NCBI GenBank assembly: GCA_024232355.1
Contig: JAAEPW010001006.1
Span: forward strand, 1-58,307
DNA: 58,307 nucleotides
Source: Chloroflexota bacterium
GTDB lineage: Bacteria > Chloroflexota > Anaerolineae > B4-G1
Direction: 5' to 3'
Below the pieces are notes generated by a model, which did not search any database, was not told where the DNA came from, and saw only the letters and a list, made by a program, of their open reading frames with translations. Below are positions 42,945-53,992 of this stretch, piece after piece; positions within the stretch are counted from its first letter, which is position 1; every line of letters starts with the position of its first letter. The position numbers were made by a program, and so were the translations under genes.

Positions 42945-44834
42945 TTAGGGCATTTCTCCCGAGAGCGGTTGGGGTGGGACTCGCAGGTAGATGCTGGCTC
43001 CTTCACCGGCCACCAATTGACTAAAGCCGAAGAAAGGGACGCTTACGCGCACAGGTCCTTGCGCTCGGACAGAGGTTTCCAGGTTTCCCCGCTCATCGGT
43101 GTATCCCTGGGTCAGCAATTGATTGGTGGCGACCTCGTAGAACTGGGCTGAAATACCCGCAATGCCTTCACCCGCGCCTGGCTGTTGGTCGTCATTGCCA
43201 TCGTGGTAGATCAATAGATTGATCGGAATGAAACGCGGGGCCAGAGTCGCGATGGGGACCGGAGTTGGTGTGGTCAGCGGGCGCACGATCAGTTCTGGAT
43301 AGGGCGTGGAAGTAGGCGCTGGTACCGGGGTCGAGGGCTGCGGAGTTCTGGTGGGCGTCGCGCCACTGGTGGGTGTGCGGGTTGGCTGTATGGGAGAACT
43401 TGTGGCGGTGGCCTGACCAGGAACCTCCATATCACAACGCAGTGTATATTTGCTGTCAGATAGGTTGGGTGGTGTCCGGTCGCCTGTGCCTACCAGCACG
43501 TACATCCACCCCTCGTAGGTGGCATAATAGGACATAAAGCTATTAAAGTTTCCCGGCCAAATGTCGTCGTTGCCGCCAAGGGTATTCCGGTTGTGGTCGT
43601 AAAGGATCAGGTTGGGGTCCACACCAGCAGACAGGTCCGACGTGCCGCATTTAAAGAGCAGGCCAGGCTTGACCCATATCTTGATAAAGTCATTGTCTGT
43701 CCCGCCATAGGGGGGGGGAACAAAGTTAAAGTTCTCAGATTTGTCGGACGAGATGACGCAGGCGTGATCAAAATCGTGGTTGCCCAATTCGGTCCTGTCG
43801 CACCGGTCGGCGTTGGGGTTGGCGGTTGCAGGCCGCGGAGTGGCCGTGGCCGACACACTGACCTGGGCGATGGTCAGATCGTAGGTGTCGCCACTTGCGC
43901 TTGTGCTTACTTCATTGGTTATCTTGACGTAATAGTATCCATCGTAGGATGCGCGCCAATCGGCACTGCTGGCAAACCCACCGCCACTGTCGTTGTCGTA
44001 CGTGACTCGGTTACCGTCCTCGTTATAGATCTCTAAAAAAGTATCCACACCCGACAAGCCGCTGGTAGATGCCCGGTAATTCCGCCCCGACTTGACGTAA
44101 AAAGCGAACCAGTCCTCGTCGGTGCCAGAGGGAACAAAGTTGGCGTCGTTGGCGTTAGCCGTGGTAACCACAGCGAAAACGTAGGATGTACCTCGGCTGT
44201 CGTTCGGTTCGTAAGAGTCCTCGCCTGGCTGAGGTGTGTTGGTCGGAGTCGCTGTGGGAGAGGAAGCATCAAAGTTCAGGTGATATGTATCTCCGCTGCA
44301 CTGGCTACTCGCTTGAAACACCTCGAAAAAATATGGGCCTTCGCTATCAGCGATCAACGTGACATCAGCCCTATAGTTTGACGTGTCTGTATCCGTTATA
44401 ATCGCTACAAGATCGGCATCATAGATAATGATCCCAAGATTGTAATTGTTGGTCATGTCGGGAATTGCCTCAACCTCATAAGTTGTGTCAATTTCGGCGT
44501 TATCCAGGCGAAACCAATCGGACTCTGTGGCTATGGTTTCGTCTGGATACCCCGTGGTTACCAGCAATGCCAGATCGGTATAGTTGGCCAAAGCAACGGC
44601 ACGAGAAGAATCATTGTTGTTTGAATCTTGGAGACTGTCAGTCGTCGTAGTAGACAATGTGCAGTCAATTTGGTACATGGGAAGATATGGTCCAATAAAC
44701 GAGTTATTGGCATCTAGGTCTATGCGTGGGGCCGCCATAGTTGAGGTAGAGCGACCGGCGATAATACAAAGTATAACCAGCAACATCCCCAAGCTTATGG
44801 ATACTGTCAGAAGCACCGTGCGCGAATGTTTCAT
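42945..44834 (-). CDS. secreted protein with pre-peptidase C-terminal-like domains and SdrD-like tail
   Basis: 629 residues from ATG 44834 (AGGGGGAA upstream); the longer frame to 44951 overlaps the promoter. A signal peptide (about 1-35) is followed by three beta domains of the bacterial pre-peptidase C-terminal (PPC) type, recognisable by EPNDS, DEDWFAFYVKSGRNY and DTFLEIYNEDGNRVTYDNDSG. A Thr-Pro linker with TPTPVP stretches leads to a C-terminal SdrD/SpaA-like B domain (INLLIYHDGNDDQQPGAGEG). No protease domain is present, so it is a stand-alone surface protein or a partner for its neighbour. Confidence 0.75.
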   Translation of the reverse strand: MKHSRTVLLTVSISLGMLLVILCIIAGRSTSTMAAPRIDLDANNSFIGPYLPMYQIDCTLSTTTTDSLQDSNNNDSSRAVALANYTDLALLVTTGYPDETIATESDWFRLDNAEIDTTYEVEAIPDMTNNYNLGIIIYDADLVAIITDTDTSNYRADVTLIADSEGPYFFEVFQASSQCSGDTYHLNFDASSPTATPTNTPQPGEDSYEPNDSRGTSYVFAVVTTANANDANFVPSGTDEDWFAFYVKSGRNYRASTSGLSGVDTFLEIYNEDGNRVTYDNDSGGGFASSADWRASYDGYYYVKITNEVSTSASGDTYDLTIAQVSVSATATPRPATANPNADRCDRTELGNHDFDHACVISSDKSENFNFVPPPYGGTDNDFIKIWVKPGLLFKCGTSDLSAGVDPNLILYDHNRNTLGGNDDIWPGNFNSFMSYYATYEGWMYVLVGTGDRTPPNLSDSKYTLRCDMEVPGQATATSSPIQPTRTPTSGATPTRTPQPSTPVPAPTSTPYPELIVRPLTTPTPVPIATLAPRFIPINLLIYHDGNDDQQPGAGEGIAGISAQFYEVATNQLLTQGYTDERGNLETSVRAQGPVRVSVPFFGFSQLVAGEGASIYLRVPPQPLSGEMP

Positions 44835-44894
44835 CGCTACATTCCCCCTGGCGGAGTGTGTGTTTGCCTTTTTCCAGGCACTCCAACCAACGTT

Positions 44895-44923
44895 ACTATA
44901 CCACAAACAGCAACAGACTTCAA
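44895..44923 (-). promoter_or_regulatory. promoter of the surface-protein pair
   Basis: Minus strand TTGAAG (44923-44918), a 17-bp spacer and TATAGT (44900-44895). The start codon at 44834 is about 60 bp downstream. Confidence 0.6.
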
Positions 44924-44984
44924 GCGTACCATAGTACCCCTGAAAAGGCATATTTTCCTAGTTGAGGACGGTTTTGTCGCTCGC

Positions 44985-46499
44985 CTAGTAAACGCGGGCG
45001 TGGGCGGTTTCTTTTTCTCCCAAGATGATGTCGTGAACGGCTCCCTCCCGGATGCTGGCAGAGGAAACGAGCGTGATCCGAGCTTTTTCCTGAAGTTCTG
45101 GCACTGTAAGGGCACCGCAGCTACACATGGTGGCAACGATCTTTTCTATCGTCAAATCCAAATTCTCCTTCAACTTGCCAGCATAGGCCACGTATCCCTC
45201 GACGCCTTCCTCAAAAGCAAGCCCCGTCTCGCCACCGACGTCGTACCTTTGCCAGTTTCTGGCCCGGTTGGAGCCTTCTCCCCAATATTCTTTGACAAAA
45301 CTGCCGCCGATCACGGTCCTTCTGGCAGGGCTTTCGTCAAAGCGGGCAAAGTACCGGCCCATCATGACAAAATCGGCACCCATAGCCAGCGCCAGCACAA
45401 TGTGATAATCTTGAACGATCCCGCCATCGGAGCAGATGGGGACGTAAATACCGGTCTCGTCAAAATACTCATCCCTAGCCTGGGCGACTTCGATCAATGC
45501 GGTAGCCTGACCACGGCCGATTCCCTTTTGTTCTCGGGTAATGCAGATAGATCCGCCGCCAATGCCCAGCTTGACAAAGTCGGCGCCAGACTCGACCATG
45601 TATATGAAACCCTCCCGATCCACAATGTTGCCGCCGCCTATTTTGACCTCGTCCTGATACTCTTGTTTGACAAACTGGATCGTATCGCGCTGCCACTCGG
45701 TAAAACCATCGGAGGAATCCACGCAGAGAATATCGGCACCGGCATCCACCAGGGCTGGCACTCGCTCCCGATAGTCCCGCGTGTTGATACCGGCCCCAAC
45801 CACGAGACGTTTTTCCTGGTCTACCATCTCGTTGGGATTTTCCTTGCTGAGTTCATAGTCTTTTCTAAATACTAGAGAATGGAGACGCCGTTTCTCGCCC
45901 ACGATGGGCAGCGTGCTCAATTTGTGTTCCCAGATGAGGTCGTTGGCGCGGTGCAAAGTGATGCCCTCTTTTCCATAAACGAGAGAGGAAAAAGGCGTCA
46001 TCAAGTCTCCTGCCCGAGTGCTCAAATCCGTACGAGTCAACCGGTAATCTCTACTAGTCAACATGCCCAACAATTCACCATTCGACGTGCCGTCCGCCGT
46101 AACCGGCATTGTGGTGTGATTGGTTTCTCTTACCAGCGTCAATACATCTCGCAGAGGGGTGTCGGGGGTGATGCTGGAATCACTCACTACAAAGCCAGCC
46201 TTGTATTTTTTTACTTCTCTGATCATCCAGGTCTGTTGCTCGATGGGCTGCGATGCATAGATAAACGAGATGCCACCGCATCTCGCCAAAGCGACGGCCA
46301 TATTATGATCTGAAACCGCCTGCATAATGGCAGAGGCGAAAGGAATGTTTAATTCCAGATCGGGTTGATCTCCTTTTTCGAACTTGACCAAGGGTGTCTT
46401 GAGACTCACATCTTTGGAAAGGTGATTTTTTCGAGTCAGGTTGGGGATCAAAAGATATTCGCTAAACGTGTGTGCTGGTTCAGAATAAAAGTGTGCCAT
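44985..46499 (-). CDS. IMP dehydrogenase family protein with CBS pair
   Basis: 504 residues. The TIM barrel has [10 protein letters not shown], the phosphate-binding GGGNI and the catalytic loop [20 protein letters not shown] with the active-site Cys. Two CBS domains (about 95-215, for example [21 protein letters not shown]) sit in the usual insertion. Guanine nucleotide synthesis (IMP to XMP) is the likely role. The flap [18 protein letters not shown] differs from E. coli GuaB, so a specialised member of the family is possible. AGGAGG precedes the ATG. It follows era on the same strand with a 96-bp gap holding a short repeat. Confidence 0.88.
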   Translation of the reverse strand: MAHFYSEPAHTFSEYLLIPNLTRKNHLSKDVSLKTPLVKFEKGDQPDLELNIPFASAIMQAVSDHNMAVALARCGGISFIYASQPIEQQTWMIREVKKYKAGFVVSDSSITPDTPLRDVLTLVRETNHTTMPVTADGTSNGELLGMLTSRDYRLTRTDLSTRAGDLMTPFSSLVYGKEGITLHRANDLIWEHKLSTLPIVGEKRRLHSLVFRKDYELSKENPNEMVDQEKRLVVGAGINTRDYRERVPALVDAGADILCVDSSDGFTEWQRDTIQFVKQEYQDEVKIGGGNIVDREGFIYMVESGADFVKLGIGGGSICITREQKGIGRGQATALIEVAQARDEYFDETGIYVPICSDGGIVQDYHIVLALAMGADFVMMGRYFARFDESPARRTVIGGSFVKEYWGEGSNRARNWQRYDVGGETGLAFEEGVEGYVAYAGKLKENLDLTIEKIVATMCSCGALTVPELQEKARITLVSSASIREGAVHDIILGEKETAHARVY

Positions 46500-46538
46500 A
46501 ATTCAACCTCCTAGTAATTGTAATAAATCCCTCTACTT

Positions 46539-46596
46539 GGACGCAGATTTATTTGTTTTCATTCAGATCAGCGAAAATCTGTGTTCATCTGCATCC
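46539..46596. repeat. short inverted repeat (GCAGAT type)
   Basis: GGACGCAGAT (46539-46548) faces ATCTGCATCC (46587-46596), 9 of 10 complementary positions, with AAAATCTG inside. The right edge overlaps the era stop codon region. It resembles dispersed intergenic repeats but is single-copy here. Confidence 0.45.
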
Positions 46597-47531
46597 TACT
46601 GGCCTACATTGTAGCCCAAACGCCGCAATTCCCGCTCGTCTCGCCGCCAACTTTTGCGCACCTTGACCCACAGGTCGAGGTATATCCGCCCGCCAGTCAT
46701 CCGTTCGATTTCTTGCCGCGCTGCCGCCCCGATCTGGCGCAGCATTTGTCCCTTGCGGCCAATGATGATGCCTTTTTGAGAATCTTTTTCGACATAGACG
46801 TTGGCCCCGATATAGATCACGTTGTTCTCTCGTTCAGTGAACTCTTCCACGACGACGGCTACCGAGTGCGGAATTTCTTGTCGGGTGCGGTGCAGCACTT
46901 GCTCGCGGATCAGTTCGGACGCAATTTCCCGCTCAGTTTGGTCGGTGATCTGATCACTGGGATAATAGCGCGGCCCCTCCGGCAGTGCGGCGATGATCAG
47001 GGGCAGCAGTTTGTCCAGGTTCTCCCCTCGCGTGGCGATGGTCATCATCCACTCTTGGTGCTGGGGTGCTATTTCCCAATACGCTTCGGTATGTGCTTTG
47101 ACCTTGTCGGCTGGCAACAGATCCATTTTGTTGAGCACCAAAACAATGGGGGCCTTGGTTTGCTCTTGGATCAGTTCTCCGATCATCCGGTCCTCGTTGG
47201 TGGGCGGCACCGAGACATCCACCATAAACAGCACCACGTCAGCGTCGGGTATCGCGTTGGTGGCGGTGGCGACCATCATCTTGCCCAGTTTGTGGCGGGG
47301 GCGGTGGAGGCCGGGTGTGTCCACGAAAATGGCCTGGACATCCTCGCGGGTGAGAATGCCCAGAATGCGGCTGCGGGTTGTCTGTGGCTTGGATGAGACA
47401 ATGGCCACTTTTTGCCCCACGATTTGGTTGATCATCGTGGATTTGCCCACGTTGGGCCGCCCAATGACGGCGACAAAACCAGACTTGTGGCCTGGCGGTG
47501 TTTCAAGATCGAACAATTCTGTTTCAATCAT
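46596..47531 (-). CDS. era: GTPase Era
   Basis: 311 residues. It assembles the 30S subunit by binding the 16S rRNA 3' end. The G domain has GRPNVGKST, DTPGLHRP and NKMD. The KH domain has IGRKGQMLRQIGAAARQEIE. Its ATG overlaps the transporter stop by 8 bp. Confidence 0.97.
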   Translation of the reverse strand: MIETELFDLETPPGHKSGFVAVIGRPNVGKSTMINQIVGQKVAIVSSKPQTTRSRILGILTREDVQAIFVDTPGLHRPRHKLGKMMVATATNAIPDADVVLFMVDVSVPPTNEDRMIGELIQEQTKAPIVLVLNKMDLLPADKVKAHTEAYWEIAPQHQEWMMTIATRGENLDKLLPLIIAALPEGPRYYPSDQITDQTEREIASELIREQVLHRTRQEIPHSVAVVVEEFTERENNVIYIGANVYVEKDSQKGIIIGRKGQMLRQIGAAARQEIERMTGGRIYLDLWVKVRKSWRRDERELRRLGYNVGQ

Positions 47532-48177
47532 GGTTATCTTTCTCCGGTACCAGATAAATTCCGGGCAAGCTCAACAATGTGACTGCCCCTTTTACGAGCA
47601 CATTTGACCAAAAGATGGACCACACCGTTGCAGCAGGCAATAGGCCAGCGAAGGCTCCCCAGCAAAAGATCAAGCTATCCAACGGTACACTGATGGCATT
47701 GCTGACCAACACCCGCGTCCATTGGTAGCGAGCGAACCGTAGGTTCGCCGTCACCCGCGTGTTCCACAGGTGGTAAATTTCAGTATCCGTAAACTCACTA
47801 ACGATCTCGGCGACGATGGAGGCAACGACGATGCGCCACACCGGGGTGAGTACGGCCGCAAACTCGGCCTGCAAGGGCCATTCGGCGGTATTGGGCGGGA
47901 GCCAGACGGCAAAGACGAACAAGCCTGCCATCAACAGATTGATGATGGCGGCAGTGATGATAACGGTCCGTGCGGCTGCTCGTCCCAAGGATTTGTGTAT
48001 CAGGTCGCGCAGTGTAAAAGTGAACGGATAAATCACAGTGCCGACGTCTATGCTCCAGCCAGCAACCAGCGCGATCTTGAGGCTGAGCACGTCGGACAGC
48101 ATCTGCGCGGCCACATAGGCCGCCACGATGGTGATGCCCAAATTTGTAAGAGTGCTTGTATTGTCAGATCGTTTCAT
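47524..48177 (-). CDS. queuosine precursor transporter (VUT/YhhQ family)
   Basis: 217 residues, six probable membrane helices. The pattern DVGTVIYPFTFTLRDLIHKSLG and EIVSEFTDTEIYHLWN matches the QPTR family, which imports queuine precursors for tRNA modification. It precedes era in an overlapping pair. The Shine-Dalgarno is weak. No queuosine biosynthesis gene is in the window. Confidence 0.9.
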   Translation of the reverse strand: MKRSDNTSTLTNLGITIVAAYVAAQMLSDVLSLKIALVAGWSIDVGTVIYPFTFTLRDLIHKSLGRAAARTVIITAAIINLLMAGLFVFAVWLPPNTAEWPLQAEFAAVLTPVWRIVVASIVAEIVSEFTDTEIYHLWNTRVTANLRFARYQWTRVLVSNAISVPLDSLIFCWGAFAGLLPAATVWSIFWSNVLVKGAVTLLSLPGIYLVPEKDNHD

Positions 48178-48198
48178 AGTTAGGCCAATCTATAGCAA

Positions 48199-48228
48199 GA
48201 GGCTCGCTCTCATTCAGGAGCGAGCCTC
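48199..48228. terminator. hairpin after the EF-G-like gene
   Basis: GAGGCTCGCTC (48199-48209) pairs with GAGCGAGCCTC (48218-48228). It lies between the EF-G-like stop (48261) and the transporter start (48177). On the minus strand TTGCTATAG follows, a weak T-run. It is a probable terminator for the EF-G-like transcript. Confidence 0.65.
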
Positions 48229-48260
48229 CTTGATTCTTGTTTCTTGTCTCTCGCTTCCTG

Positions 48261-50324
<2,064 letters not shown>

Positions 50325-50408
50325 CAAGCCAAAGCCTCCTTACGGTCTTTCAATTGCATCCCAAACCTGTTTCTAATAATGATGGGTGACGACCAGTTTC
50401 ATCTTGGT

Positions 50409-50437
50409 ATTCTAAATGAGAATGGCCTAACTGTCAA
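50409..50437 (-). promoter_or_regulatory. promoter of the EF-G-like gene
   Basis: Minus strand consensus TTGACA (50437-50432), a 17-bp spacer and TAGAAT (50414-50409). The start codon at 50324 is about 80 bp downstream. The rest of the 50325-50657 gap holds no gene. Confidence 0.75.
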
Positions 50438-50512
50438 TGGCAAACTCGGACTTGGACCTGTGGTGCCTGCAAAACGATTCAGTTTCTGATGATTCAAGCT
50501 ATGCTCAGTGGC

Positions 50513-50541
50513 TTGCATTTTGGGGAGATTTGGTATATCCT
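50513..50541 (+). promoter_or_regulatory. possible promoter of the phnDCE genes
   Basis: TTGCAT (50513-50518), a 17-bp spacer and TATCCT (50536-50541). A lone TATAAT at 50591-50596 without a good -35 is an alternative. Confidence 0.3.
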
Positions 50542-50657
50542 ATGCTGAACAGTCGGTATGGAAAAAAGGGGGTGATAACAAAGAGAAACATATAATCAGA
50601 GAGCTTTGCACAGTTTGTCGTTTCGTATTTAGACTAGTAAACAAGAGGAGATAAACA

Positions 50658-51560
50658 GTGAACAAAAAGCATATAACTATATTGGTTGCAAGTATACTGG
50701 CCCTGGCCCTACTGACGTCCTGTGGACCAGGAGAGCTAGGCACCGAAAAGAATCCAATTATCTGGGTATTCGTTCCTTCCGGTGAGACCGATCGCGTGAC
50801 CGCCGGTGCCGAAAAAGTAGTCGAACTGCTCGAGGCAGAGACTGGCTTGTTCTTTGAGGTTCGCGTTGCCACCGAGTACGCCGGTGCGATCGAGGCGATG
50901 TGCGCCGATCCAGCCGAGGTCCACATGTCCTCGTTGGCCACCTTTGCCTACGTGATGGCCGCCGACCGTGGCTGCGCCGAGGCCGCAATGCTCTCCGTGC
51001 GCTATGGCAGCCCCACCTACAATGGACAATTCCTCGTCCGTACCGACAGCGGCATCACCGACCTCTCCCAATTGGGAGGCAAGACCTTTTGCCGCCCAGA
51101 CCCGCTCTCCACCAGTGGTTGGGTAATTCCTTCGATCATGCTCAAGGCCGCGGGGGTTGACCCCGACACTGGTCTGGCCGATGTGGTAGACGCTGGCAGC
51201 CACGACGCGGTTGCAGCTGCCGTCTACGATGGCACCTGTGACGTTGGCGCCACTTATGTGGACGCCCGCACCCGCATTGAGGAAGACTATCCCGACGTGA
51301 TGGAGCAGACCGTCGTCATCGCCCTAGAGCCGGACATCCCCAACGACGGCGTCCAGTTCCAGACCGCTGTACCAGAGGAAGTGCGTGCCCAGATCGTGGC
51401 GGGGTTGATGGCTGTTGCTGCTACTGAAGAGGGTGTAGAAGCGTTGGACACCGCTTATCAGTGGCAAGAGTTGATCGCGGCAGACAATTCTTACTATGAT
51501 GCGTTCCGTCAGATTCTCCAGGCAGCTGGCGTCAGTGCTGAGGACTTGGTCGGAGACTAG
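50658..51560 (+). CDS. phnD: phosphate/phosphite/phosphonate ABC transporter substrate-binding lipoprotein
   Basis: 300 residues from GTG 50658 (GAGGAG upstream). A lipoprotein signal ends in LLTSC. The PhnD-type periplasmic fold is shown by VFVPSGETDRV, MSSLATFAYVMA, LGGKTFCRPDPLSTSGW and DVGATYVDART. The ligand may be phosphonate, phosphite or a related oxyanion. No C-P lyase or phosphite dehydrogenase gene is in the window, so the ligand cannot be fixed. It is followed by a stable hairpin before phnC. Confidence 0.93.
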   Translation: MNKKHITILVASILALALLTSCGPGELGTEKNPIIWVFVPSGETDRVTAGAEKVVELLEAETGLFFEVRVATEYAGAIEAMCADPAEVHMSSLATFAYVMAADRGCAEAAMLSVRYGSPTYNGQFLVRTDSGITDLSQLGGKTFCRPDPLSTSGWVIPSIMLKAAGVDPDTGLADVVDAGSHDAVAAAVYDGTCDVGATYVDARTRIEEDYPDVMEQTVVIALEPDIPNDGVQFQTAVPEEVRAQIVAGLMAVAATEEGVEALDTAYQWQELIAADNSYYDAFRQILQAAGVSAEDLVGD

Positions 51561-51569
51561 TTGTCTCTT

Positions 51570-51653
51570 GCGTCTTTGACGCACTGTTGTGTCTTTGACG
51601 CGCATCAACTATAGAAGAATGTATGCGAGGGGGGACACTTTTGTCCCCCCTCG
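51570..51653 (+). repeat. direct repeats and stable hairpin between phnD and phnC
   Basis: GTCTTTGACGC occurs at 51572-51582 and 51591-51601; the first copy extends to a GCGTC/GACGC dyad. Downstream CGAGGGGGGACA (51626-51637) pairs with TGTCCCCCCTCG (51642-51653). No T-run follows, so it is more likely an mRNA stabiliser or partial attenuator than a full stop. Confidence 0.6.
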
Positions 51654-51671
51654 TGACAAAAGGGCAGAAGG

Positions 51672-52457
51672 ATGTTTACAGTCAAAAATCTGACCAAAGT
51701 GTACAAGGATGGAACAGTCGCCCTCCGCGACGTCAGTTTCGAGGTGGCGGATGGCGAGTTTCTGATAGTTATTGGTTTGAGTGGTTCGGGCAAGTCCACT
51801 CTGCTGCGTTGCATCAACCGATTGATCGAGCCGACCGAGGGGCAAATCATTTGGGATGGCGTGGATATCGCGGCCGCCGAACCCACACAGTTGCGCGAGA
51901 TTCGTCGCCAAATCGGAATGATTTTTCAACATTTTAACTTGGTTAAACGTTCACCTGTGCTCACCAACGTGCTCTCTGGGCGGCTGGGATACGTGAATCC
52001 TTGGTCTAGCTTGATGCATCGCTTCCCAGAAAAAGATCAAAAGATGGCAATGCAGGCGCTGGAGCGGGTGGGGATCGCTGACCAAGCTCACAAGCGGGCA
52101 GACGAGTTGAGCGGTGGTCAGCAACAACGCGTAGGGATCGCCCGCGCGCTGATGCAGGAACCCCGTATGATCCTGGCCGACGAACCAGTGGCTAGCTTGG
52201 ACCCAGTGTTGGCTCACTCTATTCTGGAAAACCTAGAACGACTGAACCAGGAGGAAAATATTACCGTCCTGTGCAGCCTGCACTACCTGGATCTGGTGCA
52301 ACAATATGCCACCCGAGTGATCGGCTTGCGAGATGGGGAGATTGTTTATCGAGGCAGCCGGGAAGATATTCGCGCAATGACAGATAAGGAATTCAAGGAT
52401 ATCTATGGCGAGGAAGCGATCCGGGTAGGTGTGGGGTTGAAAGGAGAAGAGGCATAA
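51672..52457 (+). CDS. phnC: phosphonate-type ABC transporter ATP-binding protein
   Basis: 261 residues. It has Walker A GLSGSGKST, Q-loop FQHFN, signature LSGGQQQRVGIARAL, Walker B ILADEP and the switch His in CSLHYLDL. The insertion after the Q-loop (VLSGRLGYVNPWSSL) is typical of PhnC. It couples ATP hydrolysis to import. Its stop overlaps the permease ATG by 1 nt (TAATG). Confidence 0.95.
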   Translation: MFTVKNLTKVYKDGTVALRDVSFEVADGEFLIVIGLSGSGKSTLLRCINRLIEPTEGQIIWDGVDIAAAEPTQLREIRRQIGMIFQHFNLVKRSPVLTNVLSGRLGYVNPWSSLMHRFPEKDQKMAMQALERVGIADQAHKRADELSGGQQQRVGIARALMQEPRMILADEPVASLDPVLAHSILENLERLNQEENITVLCSLHYLDLVQQYATRVIGLRDGEIVYRGSREDIRAMTDKEFKDIYGEEAIRVGVGLKGEEA

Positions 52458-53986
52458 TGGCAACGCGAACAACTCAACAAGAAACTCGGTCTAGCCTGGT
52501 CTCTCCGCCTGTGGCGGGCATGGTCTCGCTTTTCATTCCTGGTTTGGGTCAGATCCTGGCCCGGCAACTTCAGCGGGGGTTAATTCTTTTAGGTTCTCTG
52601 GTGACTGCTATGGGTCTCTTTATCTGGCGTGTAAATATTTTGGCCTCACGGGAGGTCGGCGCAGCCGCCAAGTTCACCAAAGCGATCACTTGGTATCCTC
52701 AATTTGTGATCCCAACGCTGGTTGCCCTAATAGCTCTGTGGCTGTGGATTGTCTGGGATGCCTATCAACAAGCCCAACCGGGCCGACAGGGTGGACTAGG
52801 TATTTTTGTTCTCGTGATCGTACTTTTCTTCATCCTAGGTTGGCAGACCAGTGAGATCAACTTGTACAAATTTGTGACCGATCTACCAAAGGCATGGCCA
52901 CGCCTTTCCCGGATTATGTGGCCTTGGGAAGCAGCAGTTATGCGTGAGACAGAGACCCTCAGCGCTGGAGCTGATATTCTATCTCCCTGCGACGACCAAC
53001 CACCTCCTTCACCACCAGAAGAAATAGCTGGGCAACCCTACCTGATAGCCGATCCAACCTGCGGCAATCTGTCTGAACAAGTAGAGGACGGGGGAGAACT
53101 CAAGACCGTACCGGGCACCACTCTGACCATCGTTGGGCGGGGCTTTGAACCAAACACAGAGACCGAGATGTGGTGGTCAGACCCCATCGGTAATGAGTTC
53201 CGTATACGCAAGGAGGGAGAGTACATTGTCCTTCAGACAGACAATGAAGGTGCTTTCGAGATCGAGATCGACATGCCCTATCGGATCATCCCCCCCAGTT
53301 CTGAGGGACGCCAATACCACAGCATTGAGGCTCGCCAGATATCAGAGGTGGGAGGTCTAAAGGTTAGCCGGGAGTTGCCCCTAATTATGGAAAAGATGAT
53401 AGAAACCATTTTTATGGGAATGATGGCCACTCTCTTTGGCATCGTGTTCGCTATCCCTATCAGCTTTTTGGCCGCCCGCAATCTGATGTCAGTCTCCCCG
53501 ATTACGATGGCGATCTATTATATCACGCGAACTTGCTTGAATATTGTCCGTTCCATTGAACCACTGATCTGGGGTATTATAGCCGTGGCTGTAGTGGGAT
53601 TGGGACCGTTTGCCGGTATCATTGCCCTGTTCGTCCACTCTATCGCCGCATTGGGAAAACTCTACTCCGAATCCATTGAGAGTATCGACCCAGGTCCCAT
53701 TGAGGCCATCCAGGCCACAGGCGCGACGCGCTTGCAGACCATTATGTACGCAGTGGTGCCGCAGATGATTCCACCCTTTGTCTCCTTTTCCATCTACCGC
53801 TGGGACATCAACGTTCGCATGTCCACCATCATCGGCATGGTGGGTGGCGGTGGGATCGGTCTCCTATTGACTCAATACATGAAGTTGTTGCAATGGCGTC
53901 CGGCTGGGATCTGCGTCTGGTTCATCGCTATCACTGTGGCGATCCTGGACTATGTTAGCTCTGAGATCCGGCAGCGATTCATCTAA
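52457..53986 (+). CDS. phnE: phosphonate-type ABC transporter permease with extra N-terminal and extracytoplasmic domains
   Basis: 509 residues, nearly double the usual ~270. Residues ~20-60 hold a TM2-like motif (SLFIPGLGQILARQLQRGL). Further helices follow to ~145. Residues ~155-305 form a polar region outside the membrane, with an Ig-like stretch (TVPGTTLTIVGRGFEPNTETEM). The PhnE core starts near 312 (MIETIFMGMMATLFG) and carries the EAA-type coupling loop (IEAIQATGATRLQTIMYAVVPQ). The inserted domain faces the substrate-binding lipoprotein and may help dock it; this is inference. The core assignment is firm. Confidence 0.9.
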   Translation: MATRTTQQETRSSLVSPPVAGMVSLFIPGLGQILARQLQRGLILLGSLVTAMGLFIWRVNILASREVGAAAKFTKAITWYPQFVIPTLVALIALWLWIVWDAYQQAQPGRQGGLGIFVLVIVLFFILGWQTSEINLYKFVTDLPKAWPRLSRIMWPWEAAVMRETETLSAGADILSPCDDQPPPSPPEEIAGQPYLIADPTCGNLSEQVEDGGELKTVPGTTLTIVGRGFEPNTETEMWWSDPIGNEFRIRKEGEYIVLQTDNEGAFEIEIDMPYRIIPPSSEGRQYHSIEARQISEVGGLKVSRELPLIMEKMIETIFMGMMATLFGIVFAIPISFLAARNLMSVSPITMAIYYITRTCLNIVRSIEPLIWGIIAVAVVGLGPFAGIIALFVHSIAALGKLYSESIESIDPGPIEAIQATGATRLQTIMYAVVPQMIPPFVSFSIYRWDINVRMSTIIGMVGGGGIGLLLTQYMKLLQWRPAGICVWFIAITVAILDYVSSEIRQRFI

Positions 53987-53992
53987 GTAACA

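Noticed and set aside
44826..45875. 349-codon plus-strand frame
   Set aside because: Antisense to the IMP-dehydrogenase-family gene.
50658..53986. C-P lyase or phosphite oxidation locus
   Set aside because: Only transporter genes are present; none of phnG-M or ptxD is seen nearby.
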